Shown here in pieces: positions 1-7,883 of a DNA stretch of 19,209 bases (within the stretch, counting starts at the first letter, position 1; each line of letters starts with the position of its first letter). The position numbers and the translations under genes were made by a program. The notes under the pieces were generated by a model, which searched no databases, was not told the DNA's origin, and worked only from the letters and a program-made list of their open reading frames with translations. Source of the stretch: DATBIO01 sp036556965 (lineage in GTDB: Bacteria > Acidobacteriota > Vicinamibacteria > Fen-336); NCBI GenBank assembly GCA_036556965.1, contig DATBIO010000278.1, positions 1-19,209 of the forward strand. Reading direction: 5' to 3'.

Positions 1-38
1 CCGCCGGCGCCGCGCCCGCGCCGGGCACCGCCCCGTCC

Positions 39-1670
39 GTGGCCGCCTTCAACGGCGTGAGGCGTGTCCCCGCCCCCGTCAACGAGCCGGTCAAGGCCTA
101 CGGCCCCGGGTCGCCGGAGAAGGCGGAGCTGAAGGCCCGCCTGCGCGCCATGGCCGGGGAGCGCGTGGAGATCCCCCTGGTGGTGGGCGGGCGCGAGGTG
201 CGGACCGGACGCACCTCCCCCGCGGTGATGCCGCACGACCACGCCCACGTGCTCGGCGAGTTCCACCACGCGTCCCCCGCGGAGGTGGAGCAGGCCGTCG
301 CCGCCGCCGCCGCCGCCCACCGCGAGTGGTCGGCCTGGCCCTGGGAGGACCGGGCCGCGGTGTTCCTCAAAGCGGCGGAGCTGCTGGCCACCACCTGGCG
401 CGCCACCCTCAACGCCGCCACCATGCTCAACCAGAGCAAGACGGTGTTCCAGGCGGAGATCGACGCCGCCTGCGAGCTGATCGACTTCTGGCGCTTCAAC
501 CCCGCCTACGCGCAGGACCTGTACTCCGAGCAGCCGCTCTCCAGCGGAGGGATGTGGAACCAGCTCGAGTACCGCGCCCTGGAGGGGTTCGTCTACGCCG
601 TCACCCCGTTCAACTTCACGGCCATCGGCGGAAACCTGCCCACCGCGCCCGCGCTCATGGGCAACACCGTGGTCTGGAAGCCGGCCTCCTCGGCCATGCT
701 CGGCGCGCACTACATCATGAAGCTGCTCGAGGCGGCGGGGCTGCCCCCCGGCGTCATCAACCTCGTGGGCGGGGACGCGGCCGCCATCTCCGCGGTGGCC
801 CTCGCCCACCGCGACCTGGCCGGCGTGCACTTCACGGGCAGCACCGGAGTCTTCAACGCCATGTGGAAGACGATCGGCGAGAACATGGCGCGCTACCGCT
901 CCTACCCGCGCATCGTGGGGGAGACGGGAGGCAAGGACTTCATCGTGGCCCACGCCTCCGCCGACCCCGAGGCCCTGGCCGTGGCCATCGCCCGCGGCGG
1001 CTTCGAGTACCAGGGCCAGAAGTGCTCGGCGGCCAGCCGCATCTACGTGCCGCGCTCGCTCTGGAAGGAGGTGCGCGACCGCACTGCGGCCATCCTGGGC
1101 GAGATGCGCATGGGCGACGTGTCGGACTTCCGGAACTTCGTGGGCGCCGTCATCGACAAGAAGGCCTTCGACAAGATCGGCGCCTACATCCAGGAGGCCA
1201 GGGGCAAGGCCCGGGTGGTGGCGGGGGGCAACGTCCGCGGGGAGAAGGGCTACTTCATCGAGCCCACCCTGGTGGAGACGGACGACCCCGGCTTCCGCCT
1301 CCTCCACGAGGAGATCTTCGGCCCCGTGGTCACGGCCTACCCCTACGCGGACGACCGCTGGGCCGAGACCCTGCGCCTGGTGGACGAGACCTCGCCCTAC
1401 GCCCTCACCGGCGCCATCTTCGCCGCCGACCGCACGGCCGTGCGCGAGGCCACCTCCGCCCTCCGCCACGCCGCGGGGAACTTCTACATCAACGACAAGC
1501 CCACGGGGGCGGTGGTGGGCCAGCAGCCCTTCGGGGGGGCGCGCGCCTCGGGCACCAACGACAAGGCCGGCTCCAAGCTCAACCTCGTGCGCTGGATCAG
1601 CGCGCGCACGATCAAGGAGACCTTCTCCCCGCCCCGCGACTACCGGTACCCGTTCCTGGCCGAGGAATAG
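39..1670 (+). CDS. pruA: L-glutamate gamma-semialdehyde (1-pyrroline-5-carboxylate) dehydrogenase
   Basis: This 543-residue aldehyde dehydrogenase should oxidise glutamate-gamma-semialdehyde to glutamate with NAD+, the second step of proline breakdown. The whole ALDH fold is visible: the family N-terminal signature VNEPVKAYGPGSPEKAEL near residue 14, VTPFNFTAIGG, the cofactor-site HFTGSTGVF, the general-base Glu295 in GETGGKD, and the catalytic Cys329 in GQKCSAASR. The 34-residue Glu-to-Cys spacing fits the long P5C dehydrogenase type related to human ALDH4A1. No PutA-like proline dehydrogenase domain is attached. The start is uncertain: the frame is open to the window edge, GTG at 39 has no Shine-Dalgarno sequence, and GTG at 57 is also possible. 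The product name is secure; the exact substrate rests on family resemblance. Confidence 0.94.
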   Translation: MAAFNGVRRVPAPVNEPVKAYGPGSPEKAELKARLRAMAGERVEIPLVVGGREVRTGRTSPAVMPHDHAHVLGEFHHASPAEVEQAVAAAAAAHREWSAWPWEDRAAVFLKAAELLATTWRATLNAATMLNQSKTVFQAEIDAACELIDFWRFNPAYAQDLYSEQPLSSGGMWNQLEYRALEGFVYAVTPFNFTAIGGNLPTAPALMGNTVVWKPASSAMLGAHYIMKLLEAAGLPPGVINLVGGDAAAISAVALAHRDLAGVHFTGSTGVFNAMWKTIGENMARYRSYPRIVGETGGKDFIVAHASADPEALAVAIARGGFEYQGQKCSAASRIYVPRSLWKEVRDRTAAILGEMRMGDVSDFRNFVGAVIDKKAFDKIGAYIQEARGKARVVAGGNVRGEKGYFIEPTLVETDDPGFRLLHEEIFGPVVTAYPYADDRWAETLRLVDETSPYALTGAIFAADRTAVREATSALRHAAGNFYINDKPTGAVVGQQPFGGARASGTNDKAGSKLNLVRWISARTIKETFSPPRDYRYPFLAEE

Positions 1671-1724
1671 GGCGGCGGCGCCCGGCGTAACGCTGCCGTG
1701 AGCGCCCGCGGGGGCATTCGGTGC

Positions 1725-1730
1725 TACAGT
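1725..1730 (+). promoter_or_regulatory. -10-like TACAGT before the HEAT-repeat gene
   Basis: TACAGT followed by CC stands out in a GC-rich 86-bp gap and resembles the TATAAT-CC and TATAGT-CG hexamers before two later genes. No -35 box is recognisable. It lies 26 nt upstream of the chosen start, leaving room for the ribosome-binding site at 1744-1748. Confidence 0.4.
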
Positions 1731-1743
1731 CCGCGCGGGGGAC

Positions 1744-1748
1744 GGAGG
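1744..1748 (+). promoter_or_regulatory. Shine-Dalgarno GGAGG that fixes the HEAT-gene start
   Basis: GGAGG lies 8 nt before GTG at 1757 and favours that codon over the in-frame GTG at 1721, which has no such site and precedes the -10-like element. Confidence 0.6.
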
Positions 1749-1756
1749 TTGAAGCC

Positions 1757-2350
1757 GTGGCCCTGACGGCCTTGACGGGGGCCCTGCTGCTTGCCGCGCT
1801 GCCCGCCGGGGCCCTGCGCGCGGCCGGGCCCGCCATCGTTCCCGACCTCGTCCGCCTCTACGAGGAGGGCGACGTCGAGCAGCGATACCTCGTGGCGCGC
1901 GCCTTCTACAACCTCAACTGGAGGTCGCCGGAGGCCAAGCGCGCGCTGATGGCCGACGTGCACACGGAGGACGCGAAGCTGCGGCCGATCGTGCAGTACG
2001 CGCTGGGCCGGGTCAGCGGGGACGACGACGTGGTGGCCGTGCTCCTCCGGAACATGCGGGAGGACCCCAACCCGTTCTTCCGCGACAAGTCGGCCTGCGC
2101 CCTGGCCTACGACCAGCCCTACCTGACCCCGGCGCAGAAGGGCCGCCTGTTCGCGGCCCTCGTCGACGCCCTCGAGGACGAGAAGCCGGACGTGCGGAGC
2201 ATCGCCCTGCAGGCCCTGCACATCCACACGGGCCAGACCAAGGGCTACGCGCCCAACGCCGCGCCGGAGGGGCGCCGCCTGGCCGTCGCGGAATGGCGGC
2301 GCTGGCTCGCCGTGTACCAGGCCAACGTGGAGGCCGCCTCCGCCCCGTGA
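1757..2350 (+). CDS. Exported HEAT-repeat protein
   Basis: The product is 197 residues. Residues 1-22 look like a signal peptide or signal anchor (MALTALTGALLLAALPAGAL). The rest is alpha-helical HEAT-type repeats, with the helix pairs best seen around YLVARAFYNLNW, IVQYALGRVSGDDDVVAVLL, FRDKSACALAY and VRSIALQALHIH. It ends in a W-x-x-W helix, common at the end of bacterial HEAT proteins. No catalytic motif is visible, so a protein-binding scaffold in the envelope is the best guess. Its TGA overlaps the GTG of the next gene by 4 nt (GTGA), so the two are almost certainly co-translated. GTG at 1721 would add 12 residues ahead of the hydrophobic leader and is less likely. Confidence 0.75.
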   Translation: MALTALTGALLLAALPAGALRAAGPAIVPDLVRLYEEGDVEQRYLVARAFYNLNWRSPEAKRALMADVHTEDAKLRPIVQYALGRVSGDDDVVAVLLRNMREDPNPFFRDKSACALAYDQPYLTPAQKGRLFAALVDALEDEKPDVRSIALQALHIHTGQTKGYAPNAAPEGRRLAVAEWRRWLAVYQANVEAASAP

Positions 2351-3735
2351 GCCTGGCCCTGGCCCTGCTCGCCGCGGGCGCGCTCTCGTCCCCGGCCGCG
2401 CTGGTGAGCTACAGCTTCGAGGACGACGTGGAGACCGGGCCCGACACCTTCGCCGTCTTCCAGCACGCCAAGGGCACGGTGGGCCTCTCGCGCGCCTTCC
2501 GCGTCAGCGGCTACCGCGCCCTGGAGATCCGCGACGAGGCGGGCGACCGCGACTTCCCCGAGCTCCAGGGCTACTTCCCCCTGCGCCGGGAGGGACGGCT
2601 CTTCGTCCACTTCGCCTTCCTCACCACCGCGGCCCACGAAGAGTGGAACGCCGCCCTGGCCGGTCCCGGCTGGTTCAGCCTCGGCGCCCGCGACGGCATG
2701 GCGTTCTGGCTGGCCGCCCACGAGGGCGTGCTCGTCCACTACTCGGACAGCATCCCCAAGCGCCTCCTGCGCCTGGAGCCGTTCGTCTGGTACGCGGTGG
2801 ACGTGGACTACGACGTGGCCGGGGGCCGCTACCACCTCACCGTGCGGCGGGAGGGGCTCGCCGAGCCGGTGGTCCTGCTGCGCGACCAGGCCAACGCCGC
2901 GAACCGGCCGGGGTCCGCCGTCCAGGTCTTCTCCTTCATCGGCGACCTCGCCGACCGCTCGCGCGTGGCCTACTACGTGGACGACGTGATCGTCTCCACC
3001 GAGCCGCCGGCCACCCTCCCTCCCTTCGTCGCCCCGGGCCGGCGCACGCTGTTCGTGGACGCCTACCGCGAGCACCAGAAGAAGGCGCGCGCGGAGTCCA
3101 TCTGTCTCGACACGGGCGATCCCCGCGACTTCGGCCTCGCCGACGGCCTCCCCGGCGAGGCCGGGCTGCGCGCGCTCGCCGCGTGGAAGCGGGGCTGCGG
3201 AGACTTCGCCGCGGGACGGACGGACGACGCCCTGGCCGCCTTCACCCGCGCCGCCTCGCTGTGGCCGACGGGCGGCATCTATCGCCTGTCCGCGGCCCTG
3301 GCCCTCGCGCGCGCCGGACGGCGCGAGGAGGCCGCGCGGGAGCTCGCCCAGATCGAGGGCGCGTGGCACGACGACCCCCGCTTCGCCGTCGCCTCCGCCC
3401 TGGCCGGCGCACCCGCCGACCCGCGCGCGGCCCGCGAGCACGCGTACTTCGTGCTGCTCTGGGACGGCCGCCTTGGGGAGGCGCGCGATCTGGCCCTGGA
3501 GAAGGCCGGGGAGGGGACGAGGGCCGAGCGGGCGGCCTGGCTGGAGAACGCGGGCGACGCCGCCCTCCTGGCCGGGGCGGCGGCGGAGGCGCGTGCCCTC
3601 TACGAGCGCAGCCTGGAGCTCGCGGAAGCGCCGTCCGCGCTGCTCAAGCTCTCGGACGCCGCCCACCTGCTCGGCGACGTCGAGGCCGAGCGCGCCTGCC
3701 GCGAGCGGATCTACGGAGCGCTGCGCGAGCGGTAG
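2347..3735 (+). CDS. Exported lectin-like (jelly-roll) plus TPR protein
   Basis: The product is 462 residues and starts at a GTG that overlaps the previous stop codon; a GGAGG lies 13 nt upstream. Residues 1-18 form a signal peptide (MSLALALLAAGALSSPAA). Residues about 20-220 are beta-rich and begin with LVSYSFEDD and end with YYVDDVIVS, which looks like a concanavalin-A/LamG-type sandwich found in bacterial surface proteins. Residues about 270-460 are TPR-like helix pairs (ALAAFTRAASLWPTGGIYRL, AEARALYERSLELAEAPSAL). No enzyme motif is seen. It probably binds a glycan or protein outside the cytoplasm together with the HEAT protein. Calling the first domain a lectin is inferred from its pattern. 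Confidence 0.72.
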   Translation: MSLALALLAAGALSSPAALVSYSFEDDVETGPDTFAVFQHAKGTVGLSRAFRVSGYRALEIRDEAGDRDFPELQGYFPLRREGRLFVHFAFLTTAAHEEWNAALAGPGWFSLGARDGMAFWLAAHEGVLVHYSDSIPKRLLRLEPFVWYAVDVDYDVAGGRYHLTVRREGLAEPVVLLRDQANAANRPGSAVQVFSFIGDLADRSRVAYYVDDVIVSTEPPATLPPFVAPGRRTLFVDAYREHQKKARAESICLDTGDPRDFGLADGLPGEAGLRALAAWKRGCGDFAAGRTDDALAAFTRAASLWPTGGIYRLSAALALARAGRREEAARELAQIEGAWHDDPRFAVASALAGAPADPRAAREHAYFVLLWDGRLGEARDLALEKAGEGTRAERAAWLENAGDAALLAGAAAEARALYERSLELAEAPSALLKLSDAAHLLGDVEAERACRERIYGALRER

Positions 3736-3766
3736 ATCCGGACGGCGCCGCGGGCCGCCGGCTCGC

Positions 3767-3773
3767 TTAACAT
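3767..3773 (+). promoter_or_regulatory. Candidate -10 element (TTAACAT) for the PPK2 gene
   Basis: TTAACAT is the only AT-rich run in this 44-bp gap and ends 6 nt before ATG at 3780. No Shine-Dalgarno sequence is present. If used, transcription would start at or within a few bases of the ATG, giving a leaderless mRNA. No -35 box is evident. Confidence 0.4.
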
Positions 3774-3779
3774 TGCCCC

Positions 3780-5243
3780 ATGCTCGACACCGCCGCCCCC
3801 GCGCGGCCCGTCCCGAAGGCGGAGTGGGCGGAGCGCGTGCCCGCCCTGCGCGCGGCGCTGCTCGAGGCCCAGTTCGAGCTGCAGGAGGCGGCGGCCTTCC
3901 CCGTGGTGGTGATCGTCTCCGGCGCCGACGGCGCGGGCAAGGGCGACACCGTGAACCGGCTGCACGAGTGGCTCGACCCGCGCGGGATCGCCACCCACGT
4001 CTTCGGGCCCCTCACCGACGACGAGCGCGACCGCCCGCCGCTGTGGCGCTTCTGGCGCACGCTCCCCGCGCGCGGGCGCATCGGCCTGTTCTTCGGCTCG
4101 TGGTACACGGACCCCATCGTGCGGCGCGCCTACCGCGAGAGCGGGAAGGCGGAGTTCGACCGTGGCCTGGAGCGCATCGCGGCCTTCGAGCGCGCGCTCA
4201 GCGACGACGGGGCGCTCATCGTCAAGTTCTGGCTCCACCTCTCCAAGAAGTCGCAGCGCGCGCGGCTCGCGGAGCTGGCGGGGCGCCGGCGCACGCGCTG
4301 GCGCGTCACCCCCACGGACTGGAAGCACCTGGGCCTCTACGACCGCTTCCGTCCCCTCAGCGAGCGCGCCCTGCGCGCCACCCACGGCCCGCACGCGCGC
4401 TGGGTGGTGGTGGACGCCGCCGACGACCGCCACCGCGACATCACCGTGGGGGAGACGCTGCTGCGGGCGCTGCGCGCGCGGCTGGACGGGCCCCCCGCGC
4501 CGCCCCCGCCCTCGCCCGCAAGACGTCGGCCCGTCCCCGACGCCCTGGGGAGCGCGACGCGGCCCGGCCCGGCGGGAGACTACAAGGCGGAGCGCGACGA
4601 GTGGCAGGGCCGCCTGAGCCGCCTGACGCGCAAGGCGCACCGGGAGGGCGTGGCCACCGTGCTCGTGTTCGAGGGGTGGGACGCCGCGGGCAAGGGCGGC
4701 GTCATCCGCCGGGTCACGCAGGCCATCGACGCGCGCCTCTACACGGTGGTGCCCATCGCCGCGCCCAGCACCGAGGAGCGCGCCCACCATTACCTCTGGC
4801 GCTTCTGGCGCCACGTGCCGCAGGCCGGCCACCTCACCGTCTTCGACCGCTCCTGGTACGGCCGGGTGCTGGTGGAGCGCGTGGAGGGCTTCGCGGGGGA
4901 GGACCAGTGGCGGCGGGCCTACGGCGAGATCCGCGAGTTCGAGCGGCAGCTGGCGGAGCACGGCATCGTGCTGCTCAAGTTCTGGCTGCACGTGAGCCCC
5001 GAGGAGCAGCTGCGGCGCTTCCAGGAGCGCGCGCAGACCCCCTTCAAGCGCCACAAGATCACGGCCGAGGACTGGCGCAACCGCGAGAAGTGGGGACCCT
5101 ACGTCGAGGCCGTCAACGAGATGATCGCGGAGACCTCGGCCGAGGAGGCCCCCTGGGAGGTCGTGCCCGCGGAGGACAAGCAGGAGGCGCGCCTGCGCAT
5201 CCTGAAGGCGGTCAGCCGCCGGCTGAAGCGCGCCCTGCGCTAG
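3780..5243 (+). CDS. pap: Polyphosphate:AMP phosphotransferase, tandem PPK2 (class II)
   Basis: This 487-residue protein contains two PPK2 (P-loop kinase) domains. The enzyme transfers phosphate from polyphosphate to AMP, giving ADP, in the cytoplasm. The N-terminal copy has a Walker A loop GADGAGKGD (Lys54) but its DRSWY motif reads F-G-S-W-Y (residues 105-109), losing both charged residues. The C-terminal copy is intact, with GWDAAGKGG (Lys305) and DRSWYGR (356-362), plus the lid segment FQERAQTPFKRHK. One degenerate and one intact copy is what I recall for class II PPK2 enzymes such as the two-domain Pseudomonas protein, where the C-terminal half is active. Length also fits. A proline-rich linker (about 236-260) joins the copies. 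Its 3' end overlaps the converging metallopeptidase gene by 32 bp. Nucleoside-monophosphate specificity is inferred from this architecture. Confidence 0.92.
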   Translation: MLDTAAPARPVPKAEWAERVPALRAALLEAQFELQEAAAFPVVVIVSGADGAGKGDTVNRLHEWLDPRGIATHVFGPLTDDERDRPPLWRFWRTLPARGRIGLFFGSWYTDPIVRRAYRESGKAEFDRGLERIAAFERALSDDGALIVKFWLHLSKKSQRARLAELAGRRRTRWRVTPTDWKHLGLYDRFRPLSERALRATHGPHARWVVVDAADDRHRDITVGETLLRALRARLDGPPAPPPPSPARRRPVPDALGSATRPGPAGDYKAERDEWQGRLSRLTRKAHREGVATVLVFEGWDAAGKGGVIRRVTQAIDARLYTVVPIAAPSTEERAHHYLWRFWRHVPQAGHLTVFDRSWYGRVLVERVEGFAGEDQWRRAYGEIREFERQLAEHGIVLLKFWLHVSPEEQLRRFQERAQTPFKRHKITAEDWRNREKWGPYVEAVNEMIAETSAEEAPWEVVPAEDKQEARLRILKAVSRRLKRALR

Positions 5244-6555
5244 TCAGGTCGCGCCGCACCCGCGCCAGGGCCGCCGACTCGTCGAAGGAGACGGGCGGCC
5301 CCGGCACGATGCCCAGCCGCTTCCAGAGGAGGTCGAGGTCGGTGGTGAAGGGGGGGCGGGACATCGTCCGGTAGAGCCGGCTCACCGCCGATCCGCGCCC
5401 GCCGTCGAGAACGCGGAGGAAGCGCTCCACCGGCCAGCTCACGGCGATGCTGCCGCCCGCCGCCCGCACGTCGCGCAGGCCGGCCTCCAGCGACCGCGCG
5501 GGATCCTGGGTGCGCAGGGCCACGTCGGCGGTGAGCCAGAACAGGGCCCCGCCCCAGTAGATCGGCCCCCAGACGTCACCTTGGGCCGCCGCCGCGGAAG
5601 GACGCAGGCCGCGCGGCATCCCGCGCACGAACCCCGCCCAGACCTCGCCCGGCGTGAGCAGCCCGAGCCGCGCGCGCGCCAGGGGCTCCAGGTAGGTGGC
5701 CAGGCCCTCCTCCAGCCAGCGCCCGTCGCGCGGCAGGTTGGGCAGGCCCACGTGCAGCATCTCGTGGGTGAGGACCCAGTCCCGGCGGAGGTCGTCCTCG
5801 GTGGCGGCCGCGCCCAGCCAGACCAGGATCGAGGCCCCGCCGTTGCCGAGGGTGGTGCCGAAGCCGACCGGCCGGCGCCCGCCGGGCAGGACCACGACCA
5901 GCACGTGGGGCACCGGGAAGCGGCCATAGACGGCCGTGGTGGCCCGCACCGCGCGCTCCGCCCAGGCCACGATCGCCGCGCGACCCAGGGCGCGCGCCCC
6001 CGGCGCGATGGCGAGCTGCACGCGCCCGGCGCCGGTAGGGAGCTCCGCGACCTCCGCCTCGCCGAAGGCAGAGTACGGGGACTCGGGCAGCTCGCCCAGC
6101 GACGCCCCGTAGCCGCCGGGACGCGGGAAGAGGCCGGTCACGAAGCGCGTCCCCGCCTCCACCTCCAGCCGCCAGTCGCCCCGCGTGGCGCGCAGGGGCC
6201 GCAGCAGCCAGGACGACGGCGCCGCCACCAGGAGGCCCCCGTGGTCGAGGGCGCGGCGGAAGTCCCGCAGGGCCCGCGCCGCCTCCGCCACGCGCACGCG
6301 ATAACGCAGGCGGCAGTCACGGGCGCAGGAAGGCGCGTCCACCTGGTCGGCGGACAGGCTCAGCGGCGTCCACCCGGCCGGGGTGTGCACGGCCAGGTCG
6401 CTCACGAACGGGCCCAGGCCGTCCTCGATCACGAGGCGCGGCCCCGCCTCGCGAAGCCGGCCCTCCACCGCCACCTCGCCCGGAGCGGGGGCGGAGACGC
6501 GATACTCGAGGGTCGCGGGCGGAGCCGCCGCGAGGAGGAGGACCAGGGCGACCAT
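5212..6555 (-). CDS. Exported HExxH metallopeptidase (gluzincin, Peptidase_MA-like)
   Basis: The product is 447 residues on the minus strand. It has a short signal peptide (MVALVLLLAAAPPA). Residues 264-268 read HEMLH, the zinc and catalytic motif, and 14 residues further comes W-L-E-E-G-L-A-T-Y (280-288), whose Glu282 or Glu283 would be the third zinc ligand, as in clan MA gluzincins related to M1 and M61. The N-terminal half (about 20-190) is beta-rich, like the M61/M1 N-terminal domain. The substrate cannot be told; peptide or protein cleavage in the periplasm or outside is likely. ATG at 6555 is the first start after an in-frame TAG in the upstream gap. It is the only minus-strand gene in the window, 20 bp from a divergent gene. 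Confidence 0.85.
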   Translation of the reverse strand: MVALVLLLAAAPPATLEYRVSAPAPGEVAVEGRLREAGPRLVIEDGLGPFVSDLAVHTPAGWTPLSLSADQVDAPSCARDCRLRYRVRVAEAARALRDFRRALDHGGLLVAAPSSWLLRPLRATRGDWRLEVEAGTRFVTGLFPRPGGYGASLGELPESPYSAFGEAEVAELPTGAGRVQLAIAPGARALGRAAIVAWAERAVRATTAVYGRFPVPHVLVVVLPGGRRPVGFGTTLGNGGASILVWLGAAATEDDLRRDWVLTHEMLHVGLPNLPRDGRWLEEGLATYLEPLARARLGLLTPGEVWAGFVRGMPRGLRPSAAAAQGDVWGPIYWGGALFWLTADVALRTQDPARSLEAGLRDVRAAGGSIAVSWPVERFLRVLDGGRGSAVSRLYRTMSRPPFTTDLDLLWKRLGIVPGPPVSFDESAALARVRRDLTSAGRASAGG

Positions 6556-6575
6556 GCCTGAGCTTAACTGCTAAC
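6556..6575. promoter_or_regulatory. 20-bp divergent start region with a two-way TTAA core
   Basis: Only 20 bp separate the ATG of the minus-strand peptidase from the ATG of the plus-strand barrel gene. The core is GCTTAACT, whose TTAA reads the same on both strands. TTAACT (6564-6569) sits 6 nt before the plus ATG, and on the minus strand TTAAGC sits 6 nt before its ATG. Both could act as -10 elements of leaderless transcripts, with any -35 elements inside the opposite gene. Neither gene has a clear Shine-Dalgarno sequence. Confidence 0.4.
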
Positions 6576-7883
6576 ATGCGCGCCTCCTTGGCTCCCTGGT
6601 CCTCCTCCGCCCTCGTGCTCGCGGCGTCGCTGGGCCTCGTTCCCGCGGCGGCGGCCCAGGCCCCCACGCGCGCCGACCAGTGGCGCGCCCTGCGGGAGGA
6701 GAAGCGACGGCGGCTGGCCCCGCCCCGCGCGGGCTGGCTCGAGCGGACGCTGCTCCAGATCGAGAAGGCGGAGCGGCCGGCCATCACGGAGATCAACCTG
6801 TTCGGCTTCTACCCCCGCCCGGGCGCCATCGGCTGGGGCAGCAAGCCGGCGCTGGGTGTGCGCTACTGGCAGCCCGACCTCGGTTCCTCCGCCTTCGACG
6901 TGGCCGGCTCCGCCTTCTTCTCGCTCAACGAGTACTACTACTTCGACGTCCAGGCCGGCCTGATCCCCCACATCGGCCGGCGCGTGCCCCCGCGGTCGAA
7001 CAAGGGCGAGGACGTGTCCGACCTGGCGGAGATCAGCTCCTACGGCCTGCCCCGGTTCGACCTCTACGGCGCGGTGCGCGCGCGGCAGCTCACCGAGGTG
7101 GACTTCTACGGCCTGGGGGCCGGCTCGTCGCCGGAGTCCCTGGCCACCTTCCTGCTTCGCGACAGCGTCTACGAGGCGGTAGGAGCCTTCCGGCCCAGCC
7201 CGCGCGTGACCTTCTTCGGGCGCGGCGGCTACATGAAGACGGAGACGGGGCCCGGCCGCTCGGGCCGCTTCCCCTCCATCGACGACCTGTTCGACGACGA
7301 CGGCGCCCCGGGGCTGCTCGAGGAGCCCGACTTCGCGTACGCGTCGGGGTCCCTGCTGCTCGACGGGCGCGACCGCCCCGGCAACCCGCATCGGGGGGCC
7401 ATGCTGGCCCTCACCGCGCGGCGCTTCGACGACGTGGACCGGGACGACTTCGCCTTCACCCGCCTGGAGATGGACGCGCGCGCGTTCCTGCCCGTCTTCT
7501 CGCCCCAGCGCGTGCTGGCCCTGCGCGCCCAGGTCACCGCCGACGATCCCGACGACGGCCACCGCGTGCCGTTCTATCTCCAGGAGACGCTCGGCGGCAG
7601 CCACACCCTGCGCGGCTACCCTTCGTTCCGCTTCCGCGCCGAGCGCCTGGCCCTCTTCCAGGCCGAGTACCGCTGGGAAGCCGCCCCCGCCGTGGAGCTC
7701 GTGCTCTTCTGGGAGGGAGGGGCGGTGCGGCGCGCCGACGAGGACTGGGACCTCGGTGACCTGGCCACGGACTGGGGCGCGGGCCTGCGCCTGAAGACGT
7801 ACCAGGACGTGATCGCCCGCTTCGAGGTGGCCTGGAGCGACGAGGCCACCCGGGTGATCCTCCGCCTCAACCGCTCGTTCTGA
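6576..7883 (+). CDS. Omp85-family outer-membrane beta-barrel without POTRA domains
   Basis: The product is 435 residues. A signal peptide ends near AAAAQA (residue 28). A basic helical segment follows (about 30-66), then alternating beta strands to a C-terminal Phe (LNRSF), the usual outer-membrane insertion signal. The BamA/TamA signature is clear: LGGSHTLRGYPSFRFR (residues 339-354), where Omp85 proteins carry their conserved G-x-x-x-x-R-G-F/Y loop, followed by the strand ALFQAEYRWE. BamA and TamA have N-terminal POTRA domains; here there is no room for one. It may be a translocator, a lipid-active barrel like the patatin-linked Omp85 proteins, or a porin-like relative. The next gene starts inside its stop codon (TGATG), so the two are made together. 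Confidence 0.85.
   Translation: MRASLAPWSSSALVLAASLGLVPAAAAQAPTRADQWRALREEKRRRLAPPRAGWLERTLLQIEKAERPAITEINLFGFYPRPGAIGWGSKPALGVRYWQPDLGSSAFDVAGSAFFSLNEYYYFDVQAGLIPHIGRRVPPRSNKGEDVSDLAEISSYGLPRFDLYGAVRARQLTEVDFYGLGAGSSPESLATFLLRDSVYEAVGAFRPSPRVTFFGRGGYMKTETGPGRSGRFPSIDDLFDDDGAPGLLEEPDFAYASGSLLLDGRDRPGNPHRGAMLALTARRFDDVDRDDFAFTRLEMDARAFLPVFSPQRVLALRAQVTADDPDDGHRVPFYLQETLGGSHTLRGYPSFRFRAERLALFQAEYRWEAAPAVELVLFWEGGAVRRADEDWDLGDLATDWGAGLRLKTYQDVIARFEVAWSDEATRVILRLNRSF

Noticed and set aside
326..1690. Second plus-strand frame inside pruA
   Set aside because: Its translation is Arg/Gly/Pro-rich and it lies wholly over a complete, recognisable dehydrogenase.
1671..1720. GC-rich dyads after pruA as a terminator
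   Set aside because: The possible stems are short and interrupted, and no T-run follows.
3743..3760. CGGCG/CGCCG hairpin after the lectin-like/TPR gene as a terminator
   Set aside because: The stem is only 5 bp with an 8-nt loop and no T-tract; such pairs are expected by chance at this GC content.
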